From Arenibacter aquaticus (GTDB lineage Bacteria; Bacteroidota; Bacteroidia; Flavobacteriales; Flavobacteriaceae), in NCBI RefSeq assembly GCF_003957295.1, contig NZ_RQPJ01000002.1, positions 372,001 through 436,000 of the forward strand: DNA of 64,000 bases. The letters run 5' to 3'. How positions within the stretch are numbered: position 1 is the stretch's first letter; every line of letters begins with the position of its first letter. The position numbers were made by a program, and so were the translations under genes. Shown here one piece after another: positions 29,402 through 37,987 of this stretch. The notes under the pieces were generated by a model that was not told the origin of the DNA, searched no databases, and saw only the letters and a program-made list of their open reading frames with translations.

Positions 29402-30376
29402 CTAAAATACACCCGCTTTTAACTTTAGGCCTTCCGTTTCCCCAAATCCAAACATGAGATTCATATTCTGTACTGCCTGCCCAGAGGCCCCCTTTAAAAG
29501 GTTGTCTATGGCCGAGGTAATAAGAAGGGTATCCTTGTGCTTGTGTAAATGAATATGGCACTGATTGGTATTTACTACTTGTTTTAGATTGATGTCGGTT
29601 TCCGATATCTGGGTAAATGCGGCATCTTTATAAAAGGCCCTGTACAGCTCATAGGCATCTTCCAGGCTACCCTCATAACTTGTGTAGGCCGTAGCCAATA
29701 TTCCTCTGGTAAAATTCCCCCTATTGGGCAAAAAGAATATCTCGCCGGTATTTTCCTGAAGGCTTTGCAAACTTTCTGTAATCTCTCCCAAGTGCTGATG
29801 GGTAAATGGCTTGTACCAGGAAACATTATTGTTTCGCCAGCTAAAATGTGATGTAGCGGAAAGGCTCACCCCAGCACCAGTGCTTCCGGTAACTGCATTG
29901 ATATGCACAGGCTTATCCAACTTATTATCCTTTGCCAAGGGCAACAATGCCAATTGTATGGCAGTGGCAAAACAACCCGGATTGGCAATATAACTTGCCT
30001 TCTCTATTGCTTCACTACGAAGTTCCGGCAATCCGTAAACAAAGTTCTTACCATCAAGCACGGCATCGGCCGTCAACCTAAAATCATTACTTAGATCTAT
30101 GATCTTAGTCTGGGCAGAGAAATCGTTTTCCTTAAGAAAAGAAGTGGAGTTTCCATGTCCAAGACATAGAAAAACAACATCTACCTCCTTATTCACCTCC
30201 CCGGTAAACGCCAGCTCGGTAACCCCTAGGAGATCTGGGTGGGCCGTTGTAATTTTTTTACCTGCCCTGGTTGTACTAAAAACAAAATCTATTGTGGTCT
30301 GCGGGTGGTTCAAAAGAATTCTGATGAGTTCACCACCAGTATACCCCGACCCCCCAATAATACCTACTTTAATCAT
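29402..30376 (-). CDS. argC: N-acylglutamyl-phosphate reductase
   Basis: Reduces N-acylglutamyl 5-phosphate to the semialdehyde with NADPH. 324 residues. The Rossmann motif IIGGSGYTGGELIRIL is at the N-terminus, and the catalytic cysteine is in ANPGCFATAIQLAL. Its start codon lies within the end of argG (8-base overlap), implying translational coupling. The length is that of the short, unfused ArgC type. Confidence 0.95.
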   Translation of the reverse strand: MIKVGIIGGSGYTGGELIRILLNHPQTTIDFVFSTTRAGKKITTAHPDLLGVTELAFTGEVNKEVDVVFLCLGHGNSTSFLKENDFSAQTKIIDLSNDFRLTADAVLDGKNFVYGLPELRSEAIEKASYIANPGCFATAIQLALLPLAKDNKLDKPVHINAVTGSTGAGVSLSATSHFSWRNNNVSWYKPFTHQHLGEITESLQSLQENTGEIFFLPNRGNFTRGILATAYTSYEGSLEDAYELYRAFYKDAAFTQISETDINLKQVVNTNQCHIHLHKHKDTLLITSAIDNLLKGASGQAVQNMNLMFGFGETEGLKLKAGVF

Positions 30377-31559
30377 TGTTCTGGTTTACGTGGTTATAAA
30401 TTTTTCCCGAATTGGAAAGTATCTTAATAAATCCTTTGGCGTCATCAGCCGTCCAGCCTTTGTTCATCTCACCATAGCTACCAAAAGAGGCATTCATAAG
30501 GTCGTGCGGCGATGCTATGCCATCCAACTCAAATCTATATGGGTGAAGGCTAACAAACACATCACCACTAACATTCTTTTGGGTATCTGTAAGAAAGGCT
30601 TCAATATTTCTCATCACCTCATCCAAATAGTTACCTTCGTGCAACAACATACCATAGAAGTTACCTTGTTGCTCCTTTTGGTACTGCTGCCATTTGGTAA
30701 GCGTATGTTTTTCCAATAGATGGTGGGCCTTAATAATGATCAAGGAAGCAGGTGCTTCAAAGCCAACCCGTCCCTTAATGCCAATTATGGTATCCCCCAC
30801 ATGTATATCCCTGCCTATGGCGTATTTGGAAGCTATGGCCTCCAATTTAATTATATTGTTTACAGGAGTATCATTTTCACCGTCAATAGCAATCAACTCT
30901 CCCTTCTGGAAAGTCAATTTCAATTGTTTAGGCTCGGTTTCCTCAAGCTGGCTTGGATAAGCGTTGTCCGGCAAGGATTTGTGGGAAGTAAGAGTTTCAT
31001 CACCCCCTACCGAGGTTCCCCACAGACCTCTATTAATGGAATATTTAGCCTTTTCCCATGGATAGTCTACCCCATTGCTCTTTAGGTATTCAATTTCTAC
31101 CTCCCTAGCCAATTTATTATCCCGTATAGGGGTAATGATTTCAATTTCCGGGGCAATGATCTGAAAAATCATATCAAACCTAACCTGATCGTTACCTGCT
31201 CCTGTACTACCGTGGGCAATATATTTGGCCCCTACTTTTTTGGCGTAATTTACTATCTCAATGGCCTGTACGATACGCTCAGCACTAACGGACAGAGGAT
31301 AGGTATTGTTCTTTAGGACATTGCCAAAAATTAGATATTTTACTACTTTCTCATAAAAAGTTTGGACCGCATCTATAGAGGTATAGGATGTTGCTCCCAA
31401 TTCCAAGGCTTTCTTGTGAATACTTTCAATTTCTTCCTCAGAAAACCCTCCGGTATTTACACTTACGGCATGAACCTCAAAACCTTTGTCCTTTGATAAA
31501 TACTTGGCACAATAGGAAGTATCCAATCCACCACTATATGCTAAAACTAATTTCTCCAT
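30369..31559 (-). CDS. argG: argininosuccinate synthase
   Basis: ATP-dependent condensation of citrulline and aspartate. 396 residues. The PP-loop is LAYSGGLDTSYCAKYL at residues 5-20; the citrulline/aspartate region includes GSTGAGNDQVRFD. NRGLWGTSVGG follows in the multimerisation region. It is the second gene of the operon, 42 bases after the GNAT gene. Confidence 0.96.
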   Translation of the reverse strand: MEKLVLAYSGGLDTSYCAKYLSKDKGFEVHAVSVNTGGFSEEEIESIHKKALELGATSYTSIDAVQTFYEKVVKYLIFGNVLKNNTYPLSVSAERIVQAIEIVNYAKKVGAKYIAHGSTGAGNDQVRFDMIFQIIAPEIEIITPIRDNKLAREVEIEYLKSNGVDYPWEKAKYSINRGLWGTSVGGDETLTSHKSLPDNAYPSQLEETEPKQLKLTFQKGELIAIDGENDTPVNNIIKLEAIASKYAIGRDIHVGDTIIGIKGRVGFEAPASLIIIKAHHLLEKHTLTKWQQYQKEQQGNFYGMLLHEGNYLDEVMRNIEAFLTDTQKNVSGDVFVSLHPYRFELDGIASPHDLMNASFGSYGEMNKGWTADDAKGFIKILSNSGKIYNHVNQNND

Positions 31560-31601
31560 AATAAAATTATTTTATTCTTAATTACGCAGTAGCTTATACG
31601 A

Positions 31602-32231
31602 CTACTTTGATTTTTTACTTAGAAACAAACTTTCTTTTATACTTTTTAATCTTTTAAATGCCTTGGAATTTATTTTTTCCGCAACCGATTCCTTTTCCTT
31701 TTCTTTTTTGGTTGCCGGATCATAAAGCATCCCGGTACAAAGGCACATTTTTTGTTCGGTCCTTGTTAGGATATCAAAATTCTTACAGGTCTGACAGCCT
31801 TTCCAAAACTCGGGATCATCCGTAAGTTCTGAAAAGGTAACCGGCTTATAGCCCAGTTCATAATTCATTTTCATAACCGCAAGACCAGTGGTAATCCCAA
31901 AAATTTTTGCATCAGGGAATTTTTTTCTGGAAAGGTTGAAAATCTCCTTTTTTATTTTTTTTGCCAAACCTTGATTTCTATAGTCAGGATGTACAATGAG
32001 GCCTGAATTAGCGACAAATTTTTCATGTCCCCAAACCTCTATATAGCAGAACCCGGCAAACTTATCCCCATCCAAGGCTATAACGGCATTGCCATTATGC
32101 AGTCTCTTCTGGATATATTCCGGGGTACGCTTAGCAATCCCCGTACCACGCACCTTAGCCGACTCTGCAATAGTTTCGCAGATAACTTCGGCATATTTAA
32201 AATGGGAATCGTCAGCAATAACAATCTTCAT
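31602..32231 (-). CDS. GNAT acyltransferase heading the arg operon, candidate glutamate N-acyltransferase
   Basis: 209-residue GNAT protein. The acyl-CoA loop appears as VHPDYRNQGLAKKIKKEIF (about 87-105). The C-terminal part has two cysteine pairs (CQTC and, 16 residues on, CLC) followed by a lysine/glutamate-rich tail. It is the first gene of the arginine operon, where no argJ and no classical argA are present, so it is the best candidate for making N-succinyl- or N-acetylglutamate. That role is inferred from position and the gap in the pathway. The cysteines could bind a metal or be regulatory. Confidence 0.75.
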   Translation of the reverse strand: MKIVIADDSHFKYAEVICETIAESAKVRGTGIAKRTPEYIQKRLHNGNAVIALDGDKFAGFCYIEVWGHEKFVANSGLIVHPDYRNQGLAKKIKKEIFNLSRKKFPDAKIFGITTGLAVMKMNYELGYKPVTFSELTDDPEFWKGCQTCKNFDILTRTEQKMCLCTGMLYDPATKKEKEKESVAEKINSKAFKRLKSIKESLFLSKKSK

Positions 32232-32281
32232 TGAATGTTGCTTTAAAAATTAAAAATTAAGTTTTGTGTTTTTTTGAGAGG

Positions 32282-32303
32282 GGAAATGGACTCACCTATT
32301 TCC
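32282..32303 (-). other. hairpin in the arg leader RNA
   Basis: In the minus-strand transcript GGAAAT-A-GG, loop TGAGT, then CCATTTCC forms an 8-bp stem with one bulged A. It lies between the leader ORF and the GNAT gene. No U-run follows at once, so it is not a standard terminator, but it could act as a pause or attenuator element. Confidence 0.5.
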
Positions 32304-32315
32304 ATAAAAGAATTG

Positions 32316-32329
32316 CACCCTTACGGGCG
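32316..32329 (-). other. short hairpin over the leader ORF stop codon
   Basis: Minus-strand CGCCC, loop GTAA, GGGTG: 5 bp with one G-U pair. It includes the last Arg-Pro codons and the stop of the leader ORF, so a ribosome stalled on those codons would keep it open. Confidence 0.4.
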
Positions 32330-32410
32330 ACGACGTGTACGTGTAGGCGTAAAAGAATGAGCAAGGCTAGTAGCCCTGTCAAAATCAAATATGTACGCTA
32401 TATTGCTCAT
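32321..32410 (-). CDS. argL: predicted arginine-operon leader peptide
   Basis: A 29-codon ORF on the minus strand (ATG at 32410, TAA at 32323-32321) between the arg promoter box and the first arg gene. The peptide ends TPTRTRRRP: four of the last six residues are Arg (five of 29 overall), three of them consecutive and directly before Pro-stop. This is the classic layout of a ribosome-mediated attenuator sensing charged tRNA-Arg. The ATG is only 8 bases after a perfect TACTTTTG -7 box, so the transcript probably starts two or three bases before it. The start region (ATGAGCAA) can pair with TTGCTCAT inside the ORF. Gene name is by analogy only. Confidence 0.75.
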   Translation of the reverse strand: MSNIAYIFDFDRATSLAHSFTPTRTRRRP

Positions 32411-32411
32411 T
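32356..32411 (-). repeat. inverted repeat pairing the leader start with the leader interior
   Basis: Arms 32356-32364 and 32403-32411 are perfectly complementary over 9 bases (AATGAGCAA/TTGCTCATT) and enclose a second small hairpin GGCTA-C-TAGCC at 32365-32375. In RNA this would hide the leader start codon, giving two mutually exclusive folds when the ORF is or is not translated. Confidence 0.6.
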
Positions 32412-32418
32412 GTAATAT

Positions 32419-32426
32419 CAAAAGTA
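32419..32426 (-). promoter_or_regulatory. -7 promoter box of the arginine operon
   Basis: Minus-strand TACTTTTG exactly matches TAnnTTTG. The -33 region is poor (TTG only 11 bases upstream), which may mean a weak or activator-dependent promoter. It lies just beyond the stop of the upstream mannosyltransferase-like gene on the same strand. Confidence 0.6.
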
Positions 32427-32457
32427 CAAATAAAATTCAATTGACGTAATTAATACA

Positions 32458-33819
32458 TTATTTTTTATGAAAAAGTTGTTTTTTGTTATATAAACGCACT
32501 AATTCATAGGTCATAAATCCATATACTGCCAAATACTCAACTGTTAGCAACAAATAATTCTCCTTAAAACCTGCAACGGAATAGGCCCAATAACTAAGGA
32601 TAATGCTCAGGGACCACACAAGAGGAAATCTAAATTCTGTAAACAGGGCTAGGAAAACCAGAAAAATTATATACCAAGGGTGTACCGTGGCCGACAAAAA
32701 ATAATAGACCGTTAACACCCATAACATTGCGGCAAATAAAGCTACCGTCTTTTTGTTATCCCTTAAAAAGGCAAAAAGACCTACCGTAACAATCACCACC
32801 ACCGGGGTTATTTTGCCATAATCCTTGATCAATTCCCATGGCTTGGCATTAAACTGAATGCCGATATTTTTAACAAGGTTGTAAAAGCCAGCATTGAATT
32901 CAAAGTTTGAAAACCACAGGCCAACAGTATGGGTATAATTCTCCAAAAAATCCAGTGAAAAAAATGGGGATACCAATAAAAGTGAACTTAGCCCTACGAT
33001 AGCATAAAAAAACAAGCTCTTTTTAAAGCCCAGGTAAGAAACAAACAAAGGAAGAAAAATCAAGGGCACCAATTTAATGGAAATGGAGAGGGCATATATA
33101 AGAGCCGCCAGCTGCCATTTTTTATTGTGCAAAAGGTAAATAGACCATATAAAAAAGAACAACATAACCCCTTCAAAATGAAGATTTCCGGTAAGTTCCA
33201 AGATCACCAAGGGATTAAGGAAATACCAAAAAATTAAATGGGTAGACCTGTTTAGTTTTTGCAACAGTTTACGCCCAAAATAAAGAATCCCCAAATCCGA
33301 AAGTATTATACTCGTCCTCATAACAAGGATAGCAACTGTAATATTTTTACCTGCAAAAAAAGTAGATAATCCAAAGATAAGCTGGTTTAAAGGGGGATAA
33401 TTACTATAATTGGAAGCACTTAAATTACCCATACCGCTTACCAACTCCATGGCATTGGGCATAAATTGGTTGTTCTCTGCAATAAGATCCTTGGGCAGGT
33501 GCAAATAAGGACTCATTCCCAGATTTAGCATTTGACCGTCCCAAATAAATCTATAAAAATCCTGGGACAGATTGGGGGTAGCAAAGAATAGGCCTAGGCG
33601 AAAAATTATTCCCGCTATGGCCAAAAACTTAAAATTCCACTTTTCAAACTGAATTAGCTTATAGCACAAAAAAAAGAGGGCGAGATAGAGTATAAGCAGT
33701 TTTAGAAAATCCGTTCTTTCTAAATCATAACCAAAGGTGATATAAAATAGGGTGCTCAAAAGCGCCAATAAAACTGGAATTTTATGAAGTTTCCAATACG
33801 AAACTACCCTATGCAACAT
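32458..33819 (-). CDS. polytopic membrane glycosyltransferase, mannosyltransferase/GT87-like
   Basis: About 453 residues with 10-12 hydrophobic segments. A conserved acidic loop after the first helices (FRLGLFFATPNLSQDFYRFIWDG, where the NLSQDFYRFIWDG part is the typical catalytic Asp loop) marks the GT-C fold using a polyprenyl-phosphate sugar donor. The frame is open 44 codons further upstream to 33951, but that part is soluble and not family-like; a TACTTTTG box at 34016-34009 on the minus strand is compatible with either start. It is the last of three glycosyltransferase genes on this strand and probably adds a sugar on the outer face of the inner membrane. Substrate unknown. Confidence 0.8.
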   Translation of the reverse strand: MLHRVVSYWKLHKIPVLLALLSTLFYITFGYDLERTDFLKLLILYLALFFLCYKLIQFEKWNFKFLAIAGIIFRLGLFFATPNLSQDFYRFIWDGQMLNLGMSPYLHLPKDLIAENNQFMPNAMELVSGMGNLSASNYSNYPPLNQLIFGLSTFFAGKNITVAILVMRTSIILSDLGILYFGRKLLQKLNRSTHLIFWYFLNPLVILELTGNLHFEGVMLFFFIWSIYLLHNKKWQLAALIYALSISIKLVPLIFLPLFVSYLGFKKSLFFYAIVGLSSLLLVSPFFSLDFLENYTHTVGLWFSNFEFNAGFYNLVKNIGIQFNAKPWELIKDYGKITPVVVIVTVGLFAFLRDNKKTVALFAAMLWVLTVYYFLSATVHPWYIIFLVFLALFTEFRFPLVWSLSIILSYWAYSVAGFKENYLLLTVEYLAVYGFMTYELVRLYNKKQLFHKK

Positions 33820-34008
33820 GGTATCTGTCTGGTTAATGGTTTTTGGTTTGGAACAAGATATGCAATCTCTTAAATTTAAACCAATTTTGCCAATAATTAC
33901 CCCCTCAAATTTTGGATTCCCCAAAGCTTTAATTACCCCCTGGCCAAACACTACACTATTAGCCCTTAAATAGAATTATCCCGGCCAGTTGGCACCTAAT
34001 TACAGAGG

Positions 34009-34016
34009 CAAAAGTA
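34009..34016 (-). promoter_or_regulatory. -7 promoter box upstream of the GT-C glycosyltransferase
   Basis: Minus-strand TACTTTTG, an exact TAnnTTTG match, between two glycosyltransferase genes. Confidence 0.45.
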
Positions 34017-34061
34017 CTTCCCCTGTAGGGAAAGCGCTACCAAGTTTTGGGCAATAGCCAC

Positions 34062-35546
34062 TTATGCCCTTGCTGTAAGCGACTTAAAGAATACGTAACC
34101 AAAACCTAGGAACAACATAAAATGGAATGGAAAAAGACCAAAATCGTTCAAGGGAATAGCACTGTACATCCCAAAAAGAAAATAAAGCATAAGGGCCGCT
34201 TCCAGTATCATATTGGGCGACAGCTTGGTGGTTAAATATTTATTGTCTTTCCAACTGTCCTTGATGTTCTTTAGATTAAATTTTGGCGTCCTCACAAATT
34301 CACTTCTTTTCCCCATATGCCCCTCCAGCACCGCAATGGAATTATGTAAGGAAAACCCAAGTGCCACAGAGAAAAAGGTAAAGAAGATTCCTATATAATC
34401 TACAAAATTATCAAAACTGCTTCCCTGAATGCTCTTATAGGTAAACCAATAACAGATAAACAAGATTACTGTACTTAAGATAAAGAATGATGTGGCCTCA
34501 AAAACCCATCCCAATTGGCCATAGGAGCTCTTTATATACATCATGGGAATGCTCAACAAGGCCACCATAAAAACACATAGGAACATTGAGCTGTTCAATA
34601 AGTGCATAACCCCATGGAATTTGGTCTTAAAGGAAATATTCTTAGCCTTGACAACACTCAAAACGGTTTTTCTAAAATTTTCGGCCCCACCTTTGTTCCA
34701 GCGAAATTGTTGTGACCTGGCGGCACTGATCACTACTGGCAGTTCTGCAGGGGTTTCCACGTCTTCCAAATACTTAAATTTCCAGTTCTTTAATTGAGCA
34801 CGGTAACTTAGATCCAGGTCTTCGGTCAAGGTATCCCCCTCCCAGTTTCCGGCATCTAGGATACACTCCTTCCTCCAGATTCCTGCGGTACCGTTAAAGT
34901 TTATGAAATGGCCTTTGGCGTTCCTCCCAACCTGCTCCAAGGTAAAATGGGCATCCAAGGCAAAAGCCTGTATACGTGTCAAAGTGGAGTATTCCCTATT
35001 AATATGCCCCCATCGGGTCTGAACCACTCCTATTTCCTTATCTTTAAAGTAAACCACCGTTTTCTTTAACCAGTCACTTGACGGCAGAAAGTCGGCATCA
35101 AAAATGGCTATAAATTCGCCCTTGGCAACATCCAGGCCTTCCTTTAAGGCACCGGCCTTAAAGCCCTGTCTATTTGATCTTCTTATATGCTTAATGTCCA
35201 ACCCACTTTCCTGTAGTACCTCCACCCGTCTGGCCGTATCCAAAACGGAATCGTCCGTAGAATCGTCCAGCACTTGAATCTCCAATTTACTTTTAGGGTA
35301 TTCTATTTTTGCAATATTATCCAATAAACGGGCCACTACATACTCCTCATTATATATGGGAAGCTGTATGGTAACAAAGGGGATCTCCTTGGGGTCCAAT
35401 AAGTTGAATTTTGGCGCCTCCCGATTGCGTCTTTTGTTGCCCAAATAATTGACCAAAAGGTTTAATTGGGCCAAACTATAAAAGAAAATCAATAGTAAGG
35501 AAAAACTGTATAAGGCAATGATGATGTAAGAAATAGTAAGTCCCAT
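34062..35546 (-). CDS. processive-type GT2 membrane glycosyltransferase (cellulose synthase-like)
   Basis: 494 residues: one N-terminal membrane helix, a cytosolic GT2 domain, then four C-terminal helices. The processive-type D,D,D,QxxRW pattern is complete: VLDDSTDDS, IFDADFLP, TEDLDLSYR and QQFRW. Similar proteins make beta-glucans or mannans, or glycosylate lipids. It lies one base after the stop of the upstream GT2 gene, so the pair is co-translated. No c-di-GMP-binding PilZ domain is visible. Product unknown. Confidence 0.88.
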   Translation of the reverse strand: MGLTISYIIIALYSFSLLLIFFYSLAQLNLLVNYLGNKRRNREAPKFNLLDPKEIPFVTIQLPIYNEEYVVARLLDNIAKIEYPKSKLEIQVLDDSTDDSVLDTARRVEVLQESGLDIKHIRRSNRQGFKAGALKEGLDVAKGEFIAIFDADFLPSSDWLKKTVVYFKDKEIGVVQTRWGHINREYSTLTRIQAFALDAHFTLEQVGRNAKGHFINFNGTAGIWRKECILDAGNWEGDTLTEDLDLSYRAQLKNWKFKYLEDVETPAELPVVISAARSQQFRWNKGGAENFRKTVLSVVKAKNISFKTKFHGVMHLLNSSMFLCVFMVALLSIPMMYIKSSYGQLGWVFEATSFFILSTVILFICYWFTYKSIQGSSFDNFVDYIGIFFTFFSVALGFSLHNSIAVLEGHMGKRSEFVRTPKFNLKNIKDSWKDNKYLTTKLSPNMILEAALMLYFLFGMYSAIPLNDFGLFPFHFMLFLGFGYVFFKSLTARA

Positions 35547-35547
35547 T

Positions 35548-36243
35548 TTATTTTAAACTGTATTTAAATATCCAACTTAGGATTTTAACTCCTGCAAAGA
35601 TAGTTCCTTTTAGTGTCCCTGATACTTTTGAAACACCAATTCTTTTTTTATAACGCACTGGCACTTCAGCATATACAAACCCCTTACGCAACACCTTTAA
35701 CTGCATTTCCACAGTCCAACCATAGGTTTTATCCTCCATGTCCAAGGCCAGCAACTTATCGTATTTTATGGCTCTAAACGGACCTAAATCCGTAAAGGAA
35801 GCCCCAAGGAACCATTTCATTAAAGTAGTGGCCAATTTATTCCCAAAAACTTGTTGTGGCGTCATAGACCCTTCTTCCCTAAGGTCCTTTGTTCTGGCAC
35901 CTATCACCAAATCCACATTATTTTCAATTATTGGCCTTACTACTTTGGAGAGTTCTTCAGGGTAATCTGAATAATCTCCGTCCATAAATACGATGATATC
36001 GGGTAGTTTGGATTGCTGGGAGATATAATTTATTCCTTTCAAACAAGCATACCCATAGCCCATTCTACTTTCTGTTAGGACGGTAGCCCCTGCCCCTCTT
36101 GCGTTACGGGCAGTATGATCCGTGGAATTATTGTTCACCACAACAACTTCAGATACCATTTTAGGAATATCCTTTATTACGCTGGCGATGGAATCTGCCT
36201 CATTATAGGCCGGAATTATTACTTTAATATTGGTCATTGGCAC
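35548..36243 (-). CDS. GT2 polyprenyl-phosphate glycosyltransferase-like protein
   Basis: 231-residue soluble GT2 enzyme: IIPAYNEADSIASVI at the N-terminus, VVVNNNSTDHT, VFMDGDYSDYPEE with the metal-binding Asp, and FTDLGPFRAIKYDKL. It resembles the dolichyl/undecaprenyl-phosphate glucose or mannose synthases. It has no C-terminal membrane helices, so it would act at the membrane surface. It may supply the lipid-linked sugar used by the GT-C enzyme downstream. The start could be the second ATG, two codons in. Confidence 0.85.
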   Translation of the reverse strand: MPMTNIKVIIPAYNEADSIASVIKDIPKMVSEVVVVNNNSTDHTARNARGAGATVLTESRMGYGYACLKGINYISQQSKLPDIIVFMDGDYSDYPEELSKVVRPIIENNVDLVIGARTKDLREEGSMTPQQVFGNKLATTLMKWFLGASFTDLGPFRAIKYDKLLALDMEDKTYGWTVEMQLKVLRKGFVYAEVPVRYKKRIGVSKVSGTLKGTIFAGVKILSWIFKYSLK

Positions 36244-36397
36244 AGCTATAGGATAATTGTTTTATTCATATATTGATGTTATGTAATCCAGCCCTTTATC
36301 AAAACTCCTCCATCAGGGACAAAGGTATCAATACTTTGAACATTCCAGCCGTTTATATAGCGGTAATAACCTTCATTATTGATCCCCGCCAAACTTA

Positions 36398-37978
36398 CTA
36401 TTTCTTATTTACCAGATTCATGAGATCAACATCATTGCCCAGCAGCACTTCCGTGGGGTTTATCCTTCCTTTTAGAGGACCGTTTTCCAGTTTTAACACG
36501 CCTCTTGGACAAACAGCCGAACATATACCGCAGCCTACACAACTGGACCGAATTATATTTTCTCCTTTTTGGGCATATGCCCTAACATCTATTCCCTGTT
36601 CGCAATAGGTAGAACAATTACCACAGGAAATGCATTGCCCTCCATTGGTAGTGATTCTGAAGCGCGACTTAAAGCGTTGAACAATTCCCAAATAAGCCGC
36701 TAAGGGGCAGCCAAACCTACACCACACCCTATTACCAAAAATTGGATAGAAGCCGGTACCAATAACACCTGCAAAAAAAGCACCTATTAATAGACTATAG
36801 GCATTCTGCACGCTCTGAGTCCTAATACCCAATACCGTACCAGATTCTGTAAAAAAACTATATAAGGTCATAAGGGTCATGCCCACTGCAAAAACCAATA
36901 CCCCATGTACCAGCCACCGCTCTACCTTCCAAGAAAACAAGGACTTACTGGAGTGTTGCCTATAGGGGTCTCCCAAGGTTTCGGCCAATCCCCCACATCC
37001 ACATACCCATGAACAATACCATCTCTTTCCATAAAAGTAGACCATTACCGGAACAATAATCAAAGTAAGCACAATACCCCAGACCAAAATAAACAGGCCT
37101 ATTGCCCCACTGCCCAACAAGGATTTTAGGTTCCATTGAAAAAAGAAATCGTAATCCAAGGGAAAGGCATTTTTAAAATCATAATAGGGCATTTGCAGAC
37201 GCACCATTATTTCTGGAATCAGAAAGGCAAAAACAATTTGAAAAAACAACACTGAGGTAGTCCTAAGCGTTTGGTAGGCATTATGACGATACTTAATATA
37301 CATGCGCACGGCCATGACCGTCATGACCGTACAGTACATAAACCCATATACAAACCAGTGCCCAGCAGGATTGCCACTAAGAAATTTACTGATGGGGTCT
37401 ACCAGATAGGTCCAATTAACGGCATATTCTGAACGGAAGTATAAGACCAAATAGAACAACACCAAAAACACGAATACCAGCCAGGCTATCCACCCTCTAT
37501 TGGTGGCGTTCTCATGATAGATCCCATTGTTCTTAATTCCTTTTTTGCCCAATAGAACTACATTGGGAACAATAAACATCAGGGCTCCAATAATCCCCAA
37601 GCCAAAGGTAAGAAACCACATTAGCCCTTTATTGGCTACGATAAAGCCATTGCCAGACTCCTTCCCTATCAAAGCAGCCATATCGTGGGGAGCTGTATAT
37701 ATAACTTTTTTATACTCCTTATTTGCCCTATGCTGTTTATTTGCCTTTTCCAAGGCCTGGGCAATCTTAGGTGAAAGTTCCAACATTCCATAAAACTCTT
37801 TTCCAACTACATTTTCTTCCATCTCCCCAATGAAAATCTCACTTTTTATACCCTTATCACGGACCACCTTATTAAATACAGTTTGGGACACAGCAAACTC
37901 TCCCATAAACGGAAGCATGGTAAAGATAGTTAACCCTACCAAAAAAACCACTAGACCTATTTTCTTAATTACCTGCAT
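36398..37978 (-). CDS. membrane polyferredoxin, NosR/NapH-like 4Fe-4S protein
   Basis: 526 residues with about eight membrane helices. Two ferredoxin-type [4Fe-4S] motifs lie near the C-terminus: CISCGNCSTYC and CVGCGICSAVCPRG. Upstream cysteine motifs WYCSWVCGCGG and WCRFGCP are the CxxxC(P) pairs of the NosR/NapH/CcoG membrane electron-transfer family. A periplasmic segment between the first and second helices (about residues 30-115) shows no clear FMN-binding motif. It lies nine bases after an FAD-dependent oxidoreductase gene, so electrons may flow NAD(P)H to FAD protein to polyferredoxin and across or into the membrane. The acceptor is unknown. Confidence 0.85.
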   Translation of the reverse strand: MQVIKKIGLVVFLVGLTIFTMLPFMGEFAVSQTVFNKVVRDKGIKSEIFIGEMEENVVGKEFYGMLELSPKIAQALEKANKQHRANKEYKKVIYTAPHDMAALIGKESGNGFIVANKGLMWFLTFGLGIIGALMFIVPNVVLLGKKGIKNNGIYHENATNRGWIAWLVFVFLVLFYLVLYFRSEYAVNWTYLVDPISKFLSGNPAGHWFVYGFMYCTVMTVMAVRMYIKYRHNAYQTLRTTSVLFFQIVFAFLIPEIMVRLQMPYYDFKNAFPLDYDFFFQWNLKSLLGSGAIGLFILVWGIVLTLIIVPVMVYFYGKRWYCSWVCGCGGLAETLGDPYRQHSSKSLFSWKVERWLVHGVLVFAVGMTLMTLYSFFTESGTVLGIRTQSVQNAYSLLIGAFFAGVIGTGFYPIFGNRVWCRFGCPLAAYLGIVQRFKSRFRITTNGGQCISCGNCSTYCEQGIDVRAYAQKGENIIRSSCVGCGICSAVCPRGVLKLENGPLKGRINPTEVLLGNDVDLMNLVNKK

Positions 37979-37987
37979 ATTAAAGGC

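Noticed and set aside
32264-32449. Plus-strand frame of 61 codons opposite the arg leader
   Set aside because: It is the antisense of the leader ORF and its promoter; Arg-rich look comes from the reverse complement, and its upstream has no promoter box.
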